A stretch of DNA of 64,000 bases from NCBI RefSeq assembly GCF_003003125.1, contig NZ_PVTZ01000003.1, forward strand, positions 186,001-250,000. Direction: 5' to 3'. This document shows, piece by piece, positions 1-8,198 of the stretch; positions within the stretch are counted from its first letter, which is position 1, and every line of letters begins with the position of its first letter. The notes under the pieces are model-generated. The model saw only the letters and a program-made list of their open reading frames with translations, had not been told where the DNA came from and ran no database searches. A program made the position numbers and the translations under genes. The DNA is from Laceyella sediminis. Lineage in GTDB: Bacteria > Bacillota > Bacilli > Thermoactinomycetales > Thermoactinomycetaceae.

Positions 1-578
1 GCCCCAGTCGGATGGGAGTTGAACAGTTGTACTTGACCCACGACAAACGGGCCGACGAAGTTGGATTTGGTGTTTACGTTAGGACATGCTTCCAAGCATA
101 CGCCACAGGTCATGCACTTGGACAATTCATAACGCCATTGTCGATCATTTTCAGCGATACGCGGACCAGGTCCCAGATCATGGGTGCCATCGATCGGAAT
201 CCAAGCTTTCACCCGCTTCAGGGCGTTGAACATCCGGCTGCGATCCACAACCAGGTCGCGAATCACAGGGAACGTGCGCATCGGCTCAATGCGAATCGGT
301 TGTTCCAACCGGTCGACAAGCGCCGTGCACGCTTGGCGTGGCTTCCCATTGATGACCATGGAGCAGGCACCACACACCTCTTCCAAGCAGTTAGATTCCC
401 ACTGAACCGGCGCGACTTTTTCACCTTTCGCATTAACGGGGTTCCGTTGGATCTCCATCATCGCAGAGATCACGTTCATGTTTTTGCGATAAGGGATTTT
501 AAACTCTTCTTTATACGGTTGGCTGTCTGGACCATCTTGACGTGTCACAATCAGCTGCACATATTGTTGCTCACTCAT
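1..578 (-). CDS. sdhB: Succinate dehydrogenase iron-sulfur subunit, 3' end outside window
   Basis: Iron-sulfur subunit of respiratory complex II, carrying electrons from the SdhA flavin to the membrane anchor and menaquinone. Reading the minus strand from the ATG at 578 gives about 192 residues starting MSEQQYVQLIV. The plant-ferredoxin-type 2Fe-2S cysteines are present (NCLEEVCGACSM followed by a fourth Cys eleven residues on), and so is the first 4Fe-4S motif CMTCGVCLEACP. The family is about 250 residues long, so roughly the last quarter, including the 3Fe-4S ligands, lies left of the window. The start ATG overlaps the sdhA stop (ATGA), which indicates translational coupling. It is the last gene of sdhCAB. 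Confidence 0.96.
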   Translation of the reverse strand, partial: MSEQQYVQLIVTRQDGPDSQPYKEEFKIPYRKNMNVISAMMEIQRNPVNAKGEKVAPVQWESNCLEEVCGACSMVINGKPRQACTALVDRLEQPIRIEPMRTFPVIRDLVVDRSRMFNALKRVKAWIPIDGTHDLGPGPRIAENDRQWRYELSKCMTCGVCLEACPNVNTKSNFVGPFVVGQVQLFNSHPTG

Positions 579-2332
579 TTTTTGTCCCCTCCCTTATCCA
601 CATCGTAACGGCGCGGACGGGGTTTAATCAGAGAAGTGTCAACCGGCTCATACTCGAACACCGGACCGTCAGGGGTGAATTTCGCTTTGGTCGTTTTCAA
701 CCATTCTTCGTCATTGCGATCCGGGAACTCCGGTTTGTAGTGTGCCCCACGGCTTTCGTTACGATGGTATGCGCCAAGCGTGATAACACGCGCCAATTGC
801 AGCATGTTCCACAGGTGGCGAGTGAACGGCGCCGCTTGGTTGCTCCATTTGCTGGTGTCGATCATGTTGATATTTTGGTACCGCTCCATCAATTCTTGGA
901 TTTTTTCATCCGTTTTCTTCAGACGGTCATTGTAGCGAACCACCGTTACGTTGTCCGTCATCCATTCACCCAGCTCTTTGTGCAACGCATAAGCGTTCTC
1001 GTTTCCGTCCATCTTCAGGATATTTTCGTACTTCTCTTCTTCCAGCTTTTGCTGTTGGTCAAAGATGTCCGTGTTGAGCGAATCGACATGTTTGTCCAGT
1101 CCGCGCACATATTCAATCGCTTTCGGTCCAGCAACCATACCACCGTAAATGCAGGACAAGAGGGAGTTCGCACCCAGGCGGTTCGCACCGTGGTATTGAT
1201 AGTCACATTCACCCGCAGCGAACAATCCGGGGATGTTGGTCATTTGGTCATAGTTGACCCACATGCCGCCCATGGAATAGTGTACGGCCGGGAAGATTTT
1301 CATCGGAACTTTGCGTGGATCTTCACCCATGAATTTCTCATAGATTTCAATGATCCCACCCAGCTTGATATCCAATTCCTTCGGATCTTTGTGGGACAAA
1401 TCAAGATAAACCATGTTCTCCCCGTTGATCCCAAGCTTATCGTCTACACACACTTTGAAGATGGCGCGGGTAGCGATATCGCGTGGTACCAAGTTCCCAT
1501 AAGCTGGGTACATCTCTTCGAGGAAATACCATGGTTTGCCGTCTTTATAAGTCCAGACGCGGCCACCTTCACCACGAGCCGATTCGGACATCAGGCGGAG
1601 TTTGTCATCTCCAGGAATCGCGGTTGGATGCACTTGAATAAACTCACCGTTGGCGTAATAAACCCCTTGCTGGTACACAGCAGCCGCCGCCGTTCCGGTG
1701 TTAATCATGGAGTTAGTGGACTTACCGAAGATGATACCAGGTCCTCCTGTCGCCAAGATCACCGCATCGGCAGGGAAAGCGACGATTTCGCCACTGCGCA
1801 GGTTTTGCGCGACGATCCCGCGGCAACGTCCTTCATCATCTTTGACAATGCTCAAGAACTCCCAGTTTTCATACTTGGACACTTTACCTTCAGATTCATA
1901 GCGACGTACTTGTTCATCCAACGCATAAAGCAATTGTTGCCCTGTGGTGGCACCTGCAAAAGCGGTGCGGTGGTGCTTCGTTCCCCCGAAACGGCGGAAG
2001 TCGATCAACCCTTCCGGCGTGCGGTTGAACGGAACCCCCATGCGGTCCATCAGATAAATGATCCCGGGCGCGGCTTCACACATCGCTTTGACCGGTGGTT
2101 GGTTGGCGAGGAAGTCGCCTCCATAAATGGTGTCGTCAAAGTGTTCCCATGGGGAATCCCCTTCCCCTTTGGTGTTTACCGCACCGTTGATGCCGCCCTG
2201 TGCGCACACAGAGTGAGAGCGTTTCACCGGTACGATGGAAAATAGTTGGACGTGGGCTCCAGCCTCAGCTGCCTTGAGCGTTGCCATCAAGCCAGCCAGA
2301 CCCCCACCGACAACGATTAGTTTTTCATTCAT
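575..2332 (-). CDS. sdhA: Succinate dehydrogenase flavoprotein subunit
   Basis: Catalytic subunit of complex II, oxidising succinate to fumarate at the inner face of the membrane. The 585 residues match the Bacillus SdhA length (about 586). Visible features are the FAD dinucleotide fold GGGLAG near residue 9, the flavin-linking histidine in KRSHSVCAQGG (His40), the substrate-site segment around HPTAIPGDDKLRLMSESARG and the late FAD-binding segment GLFAAGECDYQYHGANRLG. It follows sdhC by 15 nt with an AGGGAG-type SD and overlaps sdhB by 4 nt, so the three form one operon. Confidence 0.98.
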   Translation of the reverse strand: MNEKLIVVGGGLAGLMATLKAAEAGAHVQLFSIVPVKRSHSVCAQGGINGAVNTKGEGDSPWEHFDDTIYGGDFLANQPPVKAMCEAAPGIIYLMDRMGVPFNRTPEGLIDFRRFGGTKHHRTAFAGATTGQQLLYALDEQVRRYESEGKVSKYENWEFLSIVKDDEGRCRGIVAQNLRSGEIVAFPADAVILATGGPGIIFGKSTNSMINTGTAAAAVYQQGVYYANGEFIQVHPTAIPGDDKLRLMSESARGEGGRVWTYKDGKPWYFLEEMYPAYGNLVPRDIATRAIFKVCVDDKLGINGENMVYLDLSHKDPKELDIKLGGIIEIYEKFMGEDPRKVPMKIFPAVHYSMGGMWVNYDQMTNIPGLFAAGECDYQYHGANRLGANSLLSCIYGGMVAGPKAIEYVRGLDKHVDSLNTDIFDQQQKLEEEKYENILKMDGNENAYALHKELGEWMTDNVTVVRYNDRLKKTDEKIQELMERYQNINMIDTSKWSNQAAPFTRHLWNMLQLARVITLGAYHRNESRGAHYKPEFPDRNDEEWLKTTKAKFTPDGPVFEYEPVDTSLIKPRPRRYDVDKGGDKK

Positions 2333-2347
2333 GAGAAAAGCTCCCTT

Positions 2348-2998
2348 CTAATGCTGTGCCATTTGACCCATAAAGTCAGATTGCGCGAAGGCCAACAGCG
2401 CAGAAATGCCGAGATAAGAAACAAGGACAAACACAACCGCCCACACATAGGAAGAGACGCGTTGCGCGCGCGGCCCCACTGTCACACCCCAAGTAATGAG
2501 GAACGTCCACATACCATTGGAGAAGTGGAAAACAGCCGCAACCAGACCGATCAAATACAACGCCAAATTGACTGGATTTTGCAGGATATCGTGCGTCAAA
2601 TTGGCAAGCTGGGTAGCGTTCATGTCATAAAGCGCCACTTGCACGCGAGTCTCCCATACATGCCACACGACATAAATGAGGGTGGCGACACCTGTGATCC
2701 GTTGCAAGGTGAACATCCAGTTGCGAAACGTATTAAAGTTGCCGACATTGTTTTTGGCTTGCAAAGCAATATACAGACCATAGACGCCATGGTAAAGGAG
2801 CGGCAAGAAAATAAAAAAGATTTCCAGAACAGTGATGAACGGGATCCCCCAAATCCATTCCACCTGTTCAACAAATGCTTGTGCCCCTTTGGTAGCAGCA
2901 TAGTTGGTAAATAAATGTTCCACCAAAAAAAAGCCCACCGGTATCACGCCTAGCAAAGAGTGTAACCGACGGTTGAAGAAACTGCGTTCTCTGCTCAT
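2348..2998 (-). CDS. sdhC: Succinate dehydrogenase cytochrome b558 membrane anchor
   Basis: Di-haem membrane anchor that passes electrons to menaquinone, of the fused Bacillus type, so no sdhD is expected. The 216-residue protein has about five hydrophobic segments and conserved histidines (RRLHSLLG near residue 13, VEHLFTN, YHGVYG, VWHVWETR). Two ATGs are adjacent (3001 and 2998). I chose 2998 because the GGAGG is then 7 nt upstream and the N-terminus MSRERSFFNRRLHSLLG lines up with Bacillus SdhC as I remember it. It is the first gene of sdhCAB. Confidence 0.95.
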   Translation of the reverse strand: MSRERSFFNRRLHSLLGVIPVGFFLVEHLFTNYAATKGAQAFVEQVEWIWGIPFITVLEIFFIFLPLLYHGVYGLYIALQAKNNVGNFNTFRNWMFTLQRITGVATLIYVVWHVWETRVQVALYDMNATQLANLTHDILQNPVNLALYLIGLVAAVFHFSNGMWTFLITWGVTVGPRAQRVSSYVWAVVFVLVSYLGISALLAFAQSDFMGQMAQH

Positions 2999-3103
2999 CA
3001 TTTGCCTCCAATCTTGGACATAGTCGCAGTAGAGTCAGTGGGTTTCAGCACTCTCTCAAACTGCTGACAGAAAAGTTGAGAAAGGGGTTTCAACTCGCTA
3101 TTT

Positions 3104-3133
3104 ATTTTACTCCCATCCGGATGGGGGCGTCAA
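3104..3133 (-). promoter_or_regulatory. SigA-type promoter of sdhCAB with a palindrome in the spacer
   Basis: On the minus strand TTGACG (3133-3128) is followed by an 18-nt spacer and TAAAAT (3109-3104), five of six consensus bases at each element. The spacer contains the perfect 14-bp palindrome CCCATCCGGATGGG (3112-3125), placed where a repressor would block RNA polymerase. The predicted leader to sdhC is about 100 nt. The bases are seen; the regulator is unknown. Confidence 0.65.
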
Positions 3134-3240
3134 GGAATGTCAACCTTCCTCTCTTTGCTTAAGCCGCCCGGAATGCGCTTTACCTCCCGCTTTCGTCGAC
3201 CACATCCGCCAATTCGGGACCAGGTGCAATCTCATGGGGG

Positions 3241-3286
3241 AAAACGCAAGAAACTCCCTCCAGCAAAAGCGGGGGAGTTTCTTGCG
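3241..3286 (-). terminator. Rho-independent terminator of the opp-like operon
   Basis: Perfect 14-bp arms CGCAAGAAACTCCC (3245-3258) and GGGAGTTTCTTGCG (3273-3286) with a 14-nt loop. Read on the minus strand, the stem ends in TTTT followed by CCCCC. It lies 10 nt after the oppD-like stop, so the operon ends without an oppF gene. Confidence 0.85.
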
Positions 3287-3296
3287 TAGCGATCGC

Positions 3297-4304
3297 CTAC
3301 CAAGCAAATGGCTGATCCATCTCCACTGGCGGCGCTTCGGGGTCTTCCAGCCAGCACTTGACTTGATGGGTATCCGACAGCCGGGTCTCCGGAGGCGCTT
3401 CTTCAAAACAGACATGCATCGCGTAGGGGCAACGGTCAGCAAATGGACATCCTTGCGGCGGTTCATACAAGTCGGGTGGCGATCCTGGGATGGGTTGCAA
3501 CTCTCGATCCCGCGGCTGATCCAACCTCGGCATCGACTGCAACAACCCCCACGTATACGGGTGACGGGCCTGACGGAAACATTCATTGACTGTTCCCGTT
3601 TCCACAACTTGTCCGCCGTACATCACACAGACGCGATCAGCCGTTTCAGCCACCACGCCTAGATCGTGCGTAATCAGGATGATAGAAGTTCCCGTCTCCT
3701 CTTGCAACATTTTCATCAATTCCAGGATTTGCGCCTGAACCGTCACATCCAAGGCCGTGGTCGGCTCATCCGCAATCAGCACCTTCGGGTTGAGGGCCAA
3801 GGCCATCGCGATCATCACCCGTTGCCTCATCCCTCCGCTGAATTCATGCGGGTATTGCTCCAATCTGCGTTCGGCTTGCGCAATACCTACCCGTTTCAAC
3901 ATCTCGGCCGCACGCGCTTTGGCCTCAGCCGTTCCCATCTTCCGGTGCCAGCGAAGCCCCTCGATGATTTGCTCGCCGACTTTCATCGTCGGATTGAGGG
4001 AAGTCATGGGGTCCTGAAATATCATCGCGATTTCCGCGCCGCGGATGCGAAACATCCCCTTCTCTTCCATCCGCGTCAACTCAATGCCATCATAGCAGAT
4101 CTCCCCGCCCTTGATCCGGCCCGGGTGTTGGAGCAGCCGCATCACAGCCAAGGCCGTCACGCTCTTTCCGCTTCCCGACTCCCCTACAATCGCCAACGTT
4201 TCCCCGCGGGCCAGCGAAAAAGAAACGCCTCGCACCGCTTGCACTTCCCCTTTGTCCAGCTGAAAAGACACTTCTAATCCGTTTACTTCAAGCAGCTTCT
4301 CCAC
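3297..4304 (-). CDS. Oligo/dipeptide ABC transporter ATP-binding protein (OppD/DppD type)
   Basis: Cytoplasmic ATPase of a peptide importer. The 335 residues contain Walker A GESGSGKS (residues 41-48), Q-loop FQDPMTSLNP, signature FSGGMRQR (about 155), Walker B LIADEP and the switch histidine in LITHDLG. The C-terminal peptide-transporter extension carries the cysteine cluster CPFADRCPYAMHVC. It starts 12 nt after the oppC-like stop. No OppF-type second ATPase or solute-binding protein is encoded beside it, so it may act as a homodimer or pair with proteins encoded elsewhere. Peptide specificity cannot be told. Confidence 0.9.
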   Translation of the reverse strand: MEKLLEVNGLEVSFQLDKGEVQAVRGVSFSLARGETLAIVGESGSGKSVTALAVMRLLQHPGRIKGGEICYDGIELTRMEEKGMFRIRGAEIAMIFQDPMTSLNPTMKVGEQIIEGLRWHRKMGTAEAKARAAEMLKRVGIAQAERRLEQYPHEFSGGMRQRVMIAMALALNPKVLIADEPTTALDVTVQAQILELMKMLQEETGTSIILITHDLGVVAETADRVCVMYGGQVVETGTVNECFRQARHPYTWGLLQSMPRLDQPRDRELQPIPGSPPDLYEPPQGCPFADRCPYAMHVCFEEAPPETRLSDTHQVKCWLEDPEAPPVEMDQPFAW

Positions 4305-4316
4305 CTTTTTCCCCCC

Positions 4317-5240
4317 TTATTTACGCAATTTCGGATCAAGTGCGTCGCGCAACCCATCCCCAAACGCATTGAAAGCCAACATGGTCAGGCACAGGAACAA
4401 TGCCGGGAAAAAAAGGCGCCACCATTCCCCTGACAACACTGTTACCAGCGCATCATTGATCATCGTGCCCCAACTGGCTACAGGCGCTTGCACTCCCAAC
4501 CCCAAAAAGCTTAAAAACGCTTCTGCAAAAATGGCGCTTGGCACGGTCAGCGTCAACATGATCAGGATGGGCCCCATCGCGTTTGGTATCAGGTGTTTGA
4601 CCAGCAGACGGGAAGTGGAGGCCCCCAGCGCTTGTGCGGCCAGCACATACTCCTGTTGTTTCAGCTGAAGCACTTGTCCCCGCACGAGCCGCGCCATGTT
4701 CAACCAACCAGTCACAGTGAGCGCGAGAATAATCGTCCCCAATCCCGGCGGCAAGATAACCATGAGCAAAATCACAGTCAATAGATAAGGAAGGCCCCAC
4801 AGGACATCCACTATCCTCATCATCACTTCATCCATCCGGCCACCGCGAAGCCCGGCAATGCCGCCATAAACCACGCCGATGCCCATGTCGATCATAGCGG
4901 CCGCCAATCCGATTGTGAGTGAAATGCGCCCACCTTCGCACACCCGCACAAACACATCTCGCCCCAAATCATCCGTACCAAACCAATGCTCAGCCGACGG
5001 CGGCAAATTGCGACCCGTTTGCAGGTTTTGCTCATTGTATTCATATTCGGACAGCATCGGGCCGACAATTGAAAGGATCGCGATCAAGACAATGGTAATG
5101 AGACCCGCCATAGCTAACGCGTTTTGTCGCAACCGTCGCCAACTCTCCCGCCAATACGACACCCGGGGGCGGCGGATCGCCTCCATCGCCGGCCTTGAAC
5201 GGCTCACACGCTGAAAACGGGGATGATACACCGGTTCCAT
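4317..5240 (-). CDS. Oligo/dipeptide ABC transporter permease (OppC/DppC type)
   Basis: Inner-membrane permease with a cytoplasmic N-terminus and about six TM segments. The family landmark HWFGTDDLGRDVFVR follows the first TM and periplasmic loop, and the EAA coupling loop reads ALGASTSRLLVKHLIPNA. The open frame extends 60 nt further upstream, but the ATG at 5240 has GGAGG 8 nt before it and lies immediately after the oppB-like stop, giving 307 residues starting MEPVYHPRF. Neighbours on both sides are transporter subunits. Confidence 0.88.
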   Translation of the reverse strand: MEPVYHPRFQRVSRSRPAMEAIRRPRVSYWRESWRRLRQNALAMAGLITIVLIAILSIVGPMLSEYEYNEQNLQTGRNLPPSAEHWFGTDDLGRDVFVRVCEGGRISLTIGLAAAMIDMGIGVVYGGIAGLRGGRMDEVMMRIVDVLWGLPYLLTVILLMVILPPGLGTIILALTVTGWLNMARLVRGQVLQLKQQEYVLAAQALGASTSRLLVKHLIPNAMGPILIMLTLTVPSAIFAEAFLSFLGLGVQAPVASWGTMINDALVTVLSGEWWRLFFPALFLCLTMLAFNAFGDGLRDALDPKLRK

Positions 5241-5241
5241 G

Positions 5242-6171
5242 TCACTTGCCTCCTTTGGCCAACTGAATCCGTGGGTCAATCCAGCCATAAGCCAGATCAA
5301 CCAGGAAATTGACGATAATCAACAGCGAAGAGTAGAACAGGGTGATTCCCATGATCAAAGGATAGTCACGGTTGGTGATGCTCTCCACAAAATACTTGCC
5401 AATGCCCGGTATGGAAAAAATGCTCTCAACCACAAAACTGCCCGTCAACACCCCGACCGTGAGCGGTCCCAACACGGTGACCACAGGTAAAATCGCGTTG
5501 CGGATCGTATGGCGGACGATCACGAACAAGGGTGGCAACCCTTTGGCTCTGGCCGTACGCACATAATCTTGCGTCAAGACCTCGACCATGCTCGACCGCA
5601 TCAACCGAGTCACGCTAGCTAGAGGGAACGCGGCCAGCGCGATTGTTGGCATCACAGTAGACGCGAACCCTTCCCACGTGGCCACCGGCAAAAGCTCCCA
5701 CTCGACCCCCAAATATTTTTGCAGTATCGGGGCCAGCACAAAGCTAGGCACAGAGATCCCCAACACCGCCACCAGCATGGAGAAATAGTCCAGCAACCTG
5801 TTTTGCCTAAGCGCGGCCAAGACGCCCAAAGCAAGACCCGCCACAACAGCTACCAACAACGCTTGCGCCCCCAGCTGGGCCGAGACAGGAAAGCCTTCCG
5901 CCACAATCTCATTGATCGTGCGGGTTTCATATTTGAAGGAAGGGCCCAAATCCAGCAATACCAGATTTTTCATATAATGGACATACTGAACGGGCAGCGG
6001 ATCGTCCAATTGGTAATAAGCATACAGATTACGCAACACTTCTTCGGGAAGCTTCTTTTCATTGCTGAACGGATCGCCTGGAATCGCTTTCATCATAATG
6101 AATGTGACCGTCGCGATCACCCAGAGTGTCAACACCATCTGTAACAATCGGGACATCACATATTTGACCAA
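5242..6171 (-). CDS. Oligo/dipeptide ABC transporter permease (OppB/DppB type)
   Basis: First gene of the transporter operon, 309 residues with six TM segments. The N-terminal landmark TFIMMKAIPGDPFSNEKKLP and the EAA-like loop TARAKGLPPLFVIVRHTIRN are characteristic. The longest frame opens at a TTG at 6177, but the TTG at 6171 (MVKYVMSRLLQ) has AGGGGGG at 6178-6184 at proper distance and aligns with Bacillus OppB starts as I recall them, so I use 6171. No substrate-binding protein precedes it; the next gene upstream is lysC. Confidence 0.87.
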   Translation of the reverse strand: MVKYVMSRLLQMVLTLWVIATVTFIMMKAIPGDPFSNEKKLPEEVLRNLYAYYQLDDPLPVQYVHYMKNLVLLDLGPSFKYETRTINEIVAEGFPVSAQLGAQALLVAVVAGLALGVLAALRQNRLLDYFSMLVAVLGISVPSFVLAPILQKYLGVEWELLPVATWEGFASTVMPTIALAAFPLASVTRLMRSSMVEVLTQDYVRTARAKGLPPLFVIVRHTIRNAILPVVTVLGPLTVGVLTGSFVVESIFSIPGIGKYFVESITNRDYPLIMGITLFYSSLLIIVNFLVDLAYGWIDPRIQLAKGGK

Positions 6172-6401
6172 CACCAACCCCCCCTAAAACAAAGATAGAT
6201 AGATCGATTCAATTATTTTAATCATCACCTAAATAATGATTTTCAGTCAATAAATAATTTTATCATTAATCAGTTTATTATAACTCCACTTAGCTTTGCT
6301 CAGCGGAATGGGGATACTTATCTACTCCGGTCTATTATATGAGATGAAATGACAGAATAGAAAAGGCAGTCCGCCCTCCCCAGACAGACTGCCTCGCTTG
6401 T
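6172..6401. other. Intergenic region lysC/oppB
   Basis: AT-rich 230 nt that should hold the oppB-like promoter, for which I see no convincing -35/-10 pair, and the lysC terminator at its right end. It contains no gene-sized frame with an SD. Confidence 0.5.
6361..6394 (-). terminator. lysC terminator
   Basis: Arms AGGCAGTC (6364-6371) and GACTGCCT (6387-6394). On the minus strand the second arm runs into TTTT. It begins 8 nt after the lysC stop. Confidence 0.8.
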
Positions 6402-7631
6402 CTACACCTTCACTTCGATCCGGTCTAGGCCAAACGCCGAATGTAGGCGGCGCGCCCCTTCCAGAGCCTGCTCCCGCTCCACCACGCAGGAAATTTTAAT
6501 CTCGGAAGTGGAAACCATCTTCACCCGAATGCCTGCTTCACTTAACGTGGCAAACATTTTGGCCGCTACGCCCGGGCGAGCCATCATTCCCACGCCCACC
6601 GCGGAAACCTTGGCCAATCCCCCTTCATACAAAATCTTGGCAAAGTCCAACTCACTTTGCGCCGCCTCCAATACCTGCCGCGCTTCCAAACCTTCTTCTT
6701 CATTCACACTGAAAGCCACATCAACCCGTTCATGATCATGTTCGCTCTGGACGATGATGTCCACATTGATGTGTGCCTCGGCCAACAATCCAAACAGCCG
6801 CGTCAACGTTTCTTCATGATTCGGCAATCCCAACACCTTGATTCGTGCCACTTGCAGGTCGTGTGCGATGCCGCTGACATGATGCGAGGTTTCCATCTCA
6901 TTTTCCCCCTTAATCCAAGTGCCCGACTCATTGACAAAGCTAGAGCGCACCACTAATTTCACCTTGTTCCGCAACGCGGCCTCCACCGAACGGGGATGAA
7001 GCACGCCCGCCCCCAAGTGGGCCAGCTCCAACATCTCTTCGTATGAAATCTCGTCCATCTTCTGCGCCGCCGGAATTACGCGGGGATCTGCCGTATACAC
7101 GCCTTCGACATCTGTGTAGATTTCGCAATAATCAGCTCCCAGCGCAGCCGCCAATACAACGGCCGTCGTATCTGAGCCGCCCCTTCCCAATGTCGTGATC
7201 TCCCGTTGAGAAGAAATCCCTTGAAACCCGGCGACGACCACAATTTCCCCTTGATCCAACGCCGTAGTGATCGTCTCCGTGTCCACATCATGAACCATCG
7301 CCCGGCCATGGACACAATCGGTGGTAATCCCTGCTTGCCAGCCAGTGAGCGAACGAGCTTTCATTCCTTTCCGATGCAAGGCCATGGTTAATAACGCGAT
7401 GCTCACTTGTTCACCTGTCGCAAGCAACATATCCATCTCACGGGGAGAAGGGTGTGGATGGATCTCTTTGGCCATCCCAACCAATTGATCCGTGGATTTT
7501 CCCATCGCCGACACCACTGCCACACAACGCTTCCCTTGTTCATAGGTACGAGCTATGATCTCTGCCACGGCTTGAATCCGTTCAATGCTTCCTACCGAGG
7601 TACCGCCAAACTTTTGCACCACGATGCTCAT
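6402..7631 (-). CDS. lysC: Aspartate kinase, lysine-sensitive Bacillus AK II type
   Basis: Phosphorylates aspartate in the first step of the lysine, threonine, methionine and diaminopimelate pathway. The 409 residues (Bacillus LysC is about 408) begin MSIVVQKFGGTSVGS. The kinase domain includes GRGGSDTTAV and TDVEGVYTADPR, followed by two ACT domains in the last 160 residues. I chose the ATG at 7631 because GAGGAG sits just upstream. The gene is preceded by a lysine riboswitch and terminator and contains an internal start for a separate regulatory subunit. A terminator follows, so it is probably monocistronic. Confidence 0.96.
   Translation of the reverse strand: MSIVVQKFGGTSVGSIERIQAVAEIIARTYEQGKRCVAVVSAMGKSTDQLVGMAKEIHPHPSPREMDMLLATGEQVSIALLTMALHRKGMKARSLTGWQAGITTDCVHGRAMVHDVDTETITTALDQGEIVVVAGFQGISSQREITTLGRGGSDTTAVVLAAALGADYCEIYTDVEGVYTADPRVIPAAQKMDEISYEEMLELAHLGAGVLHPRSVEAALRNKVKLVVRSSFVNESGTWIKGENEMETSHHVSGIAHDLQVARIKVLGLPNHEETLTRLFGLLAEAHINVDIIVQSEHDHERVDVAFSVNEEEGLEARQVLEAAQSELDFAKILYEGGLAKVSAVGVGMMARPGVAAKMFATLSEAGIRVKMVSTSEIKISCVVEREQALEGARRLHSAFGLDRIEVKV
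6894..6911 (-). promoter_or_regulatory. Internal ribosome-binding site for the LysC beta subunit
   Basis: Inside lysC and in frame, AAGGGGG (6911-6905) precedes an ATG (6896-6894) by 8 nt. Initiation there would start at Met246 and yield a 164-residue polypeptide consisting of the two ACT domains. Bacillus AK II is known to make alpha and beta subunits from in-phase overlapping frames, with a beta of about this size. Confidence 0.75.
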
Positions 7632-7779
7632 GCTTACTCTCCTCTCGATTCTGCATAGCCGGCTGGGGCCTGACTGGCAAAGCAAACTGACCCCTAAAAG
7701 CGGCGGACAAACCGGTTTTCCATAAACCGATGGCTTAAAAACCGCAGATATGAATCAGACATGACCCAGAAAGGCCTGT

Positions 7780-7826
7780 AAAAAAACAGAAAAGGCCACA
7801 GCAGAGAATCGCTCGCTGTCGCCTTT
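7780..7826 (-). terminator. Riboswitch-controlled terminator upstream of lysC
   Basis: The stem AAAGGC-GACAGC pairs with GCTGT-GGCCTTT (7791-7826) and is followed on the minus strand by TCTG and a run of six T. It lies between the lysine aptamer and lysC, so it is the expected expression platform. A T-run also follows on the plus strand, so it could stop readthrough in both directions. Confidence 0.8.
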
Positions 7827-7858
7827 GTTTTTTTTGCTCCAGCTCGCTCATCTACTGC

Positions 7859-8040
7859 GGATTAGCGCTTCACAAAAGCAACCCATGTACTTTTGTGACA
7901 GTCCTGTTCCTGTTCGGATACAGTCCCAGCCTGCTTTCTGTCGGGTCTTCCAGCAAACTTCGGCGGTGTTTCCCTTTCCTTGTCCATCAACGGCCCGTCC
8001 TCCGAACAAGTACTCATGAAACCCGCGCCTCTACTCCACA
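7859..8040 (-). ncRNA. Lysine riboswitch (L-box) of lysC
   Basis: Reading the minus strand from 8040, the leader shows the L-box landmarks in order: AGAGGCGCG, GAGTACTTG, GAAAGGGAAACACCGCCGAAG split by the expected spacing, GGCTGGGACTG and GACTGTCACA. The closing helix pairs GGAGTAG near the 5' end with CTAATCC near the 3' end. Lysine binding should favour the downstream terminator and switch off aspartokinase synthesis. The identification rests on motif order and context; a covariance search was not run. Confidence 0.9.
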
Positions 8041-8198
8041 ATGAGTGGCGAGAATTCAAATAAAATATTAATTTTTATGATATTAACATAGCTCGATCCA
8101 AGTTGGCAAGGGCAAAAAAACATTTGCGCAAGACATTTTCACACTGATTCTTTATGATTAACATATAAATCCAAAATGTATTTGAAAGGATGAAGCAG

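Noticed and set aside
542-2245. 567-codon plus-strand open frame opposite sdhA
   Set aside because: It mirrors sdhA codon structure, has no SD, and its translation is Phe/Arg/His-rich and family-less; sdhA on the other strand is certain.
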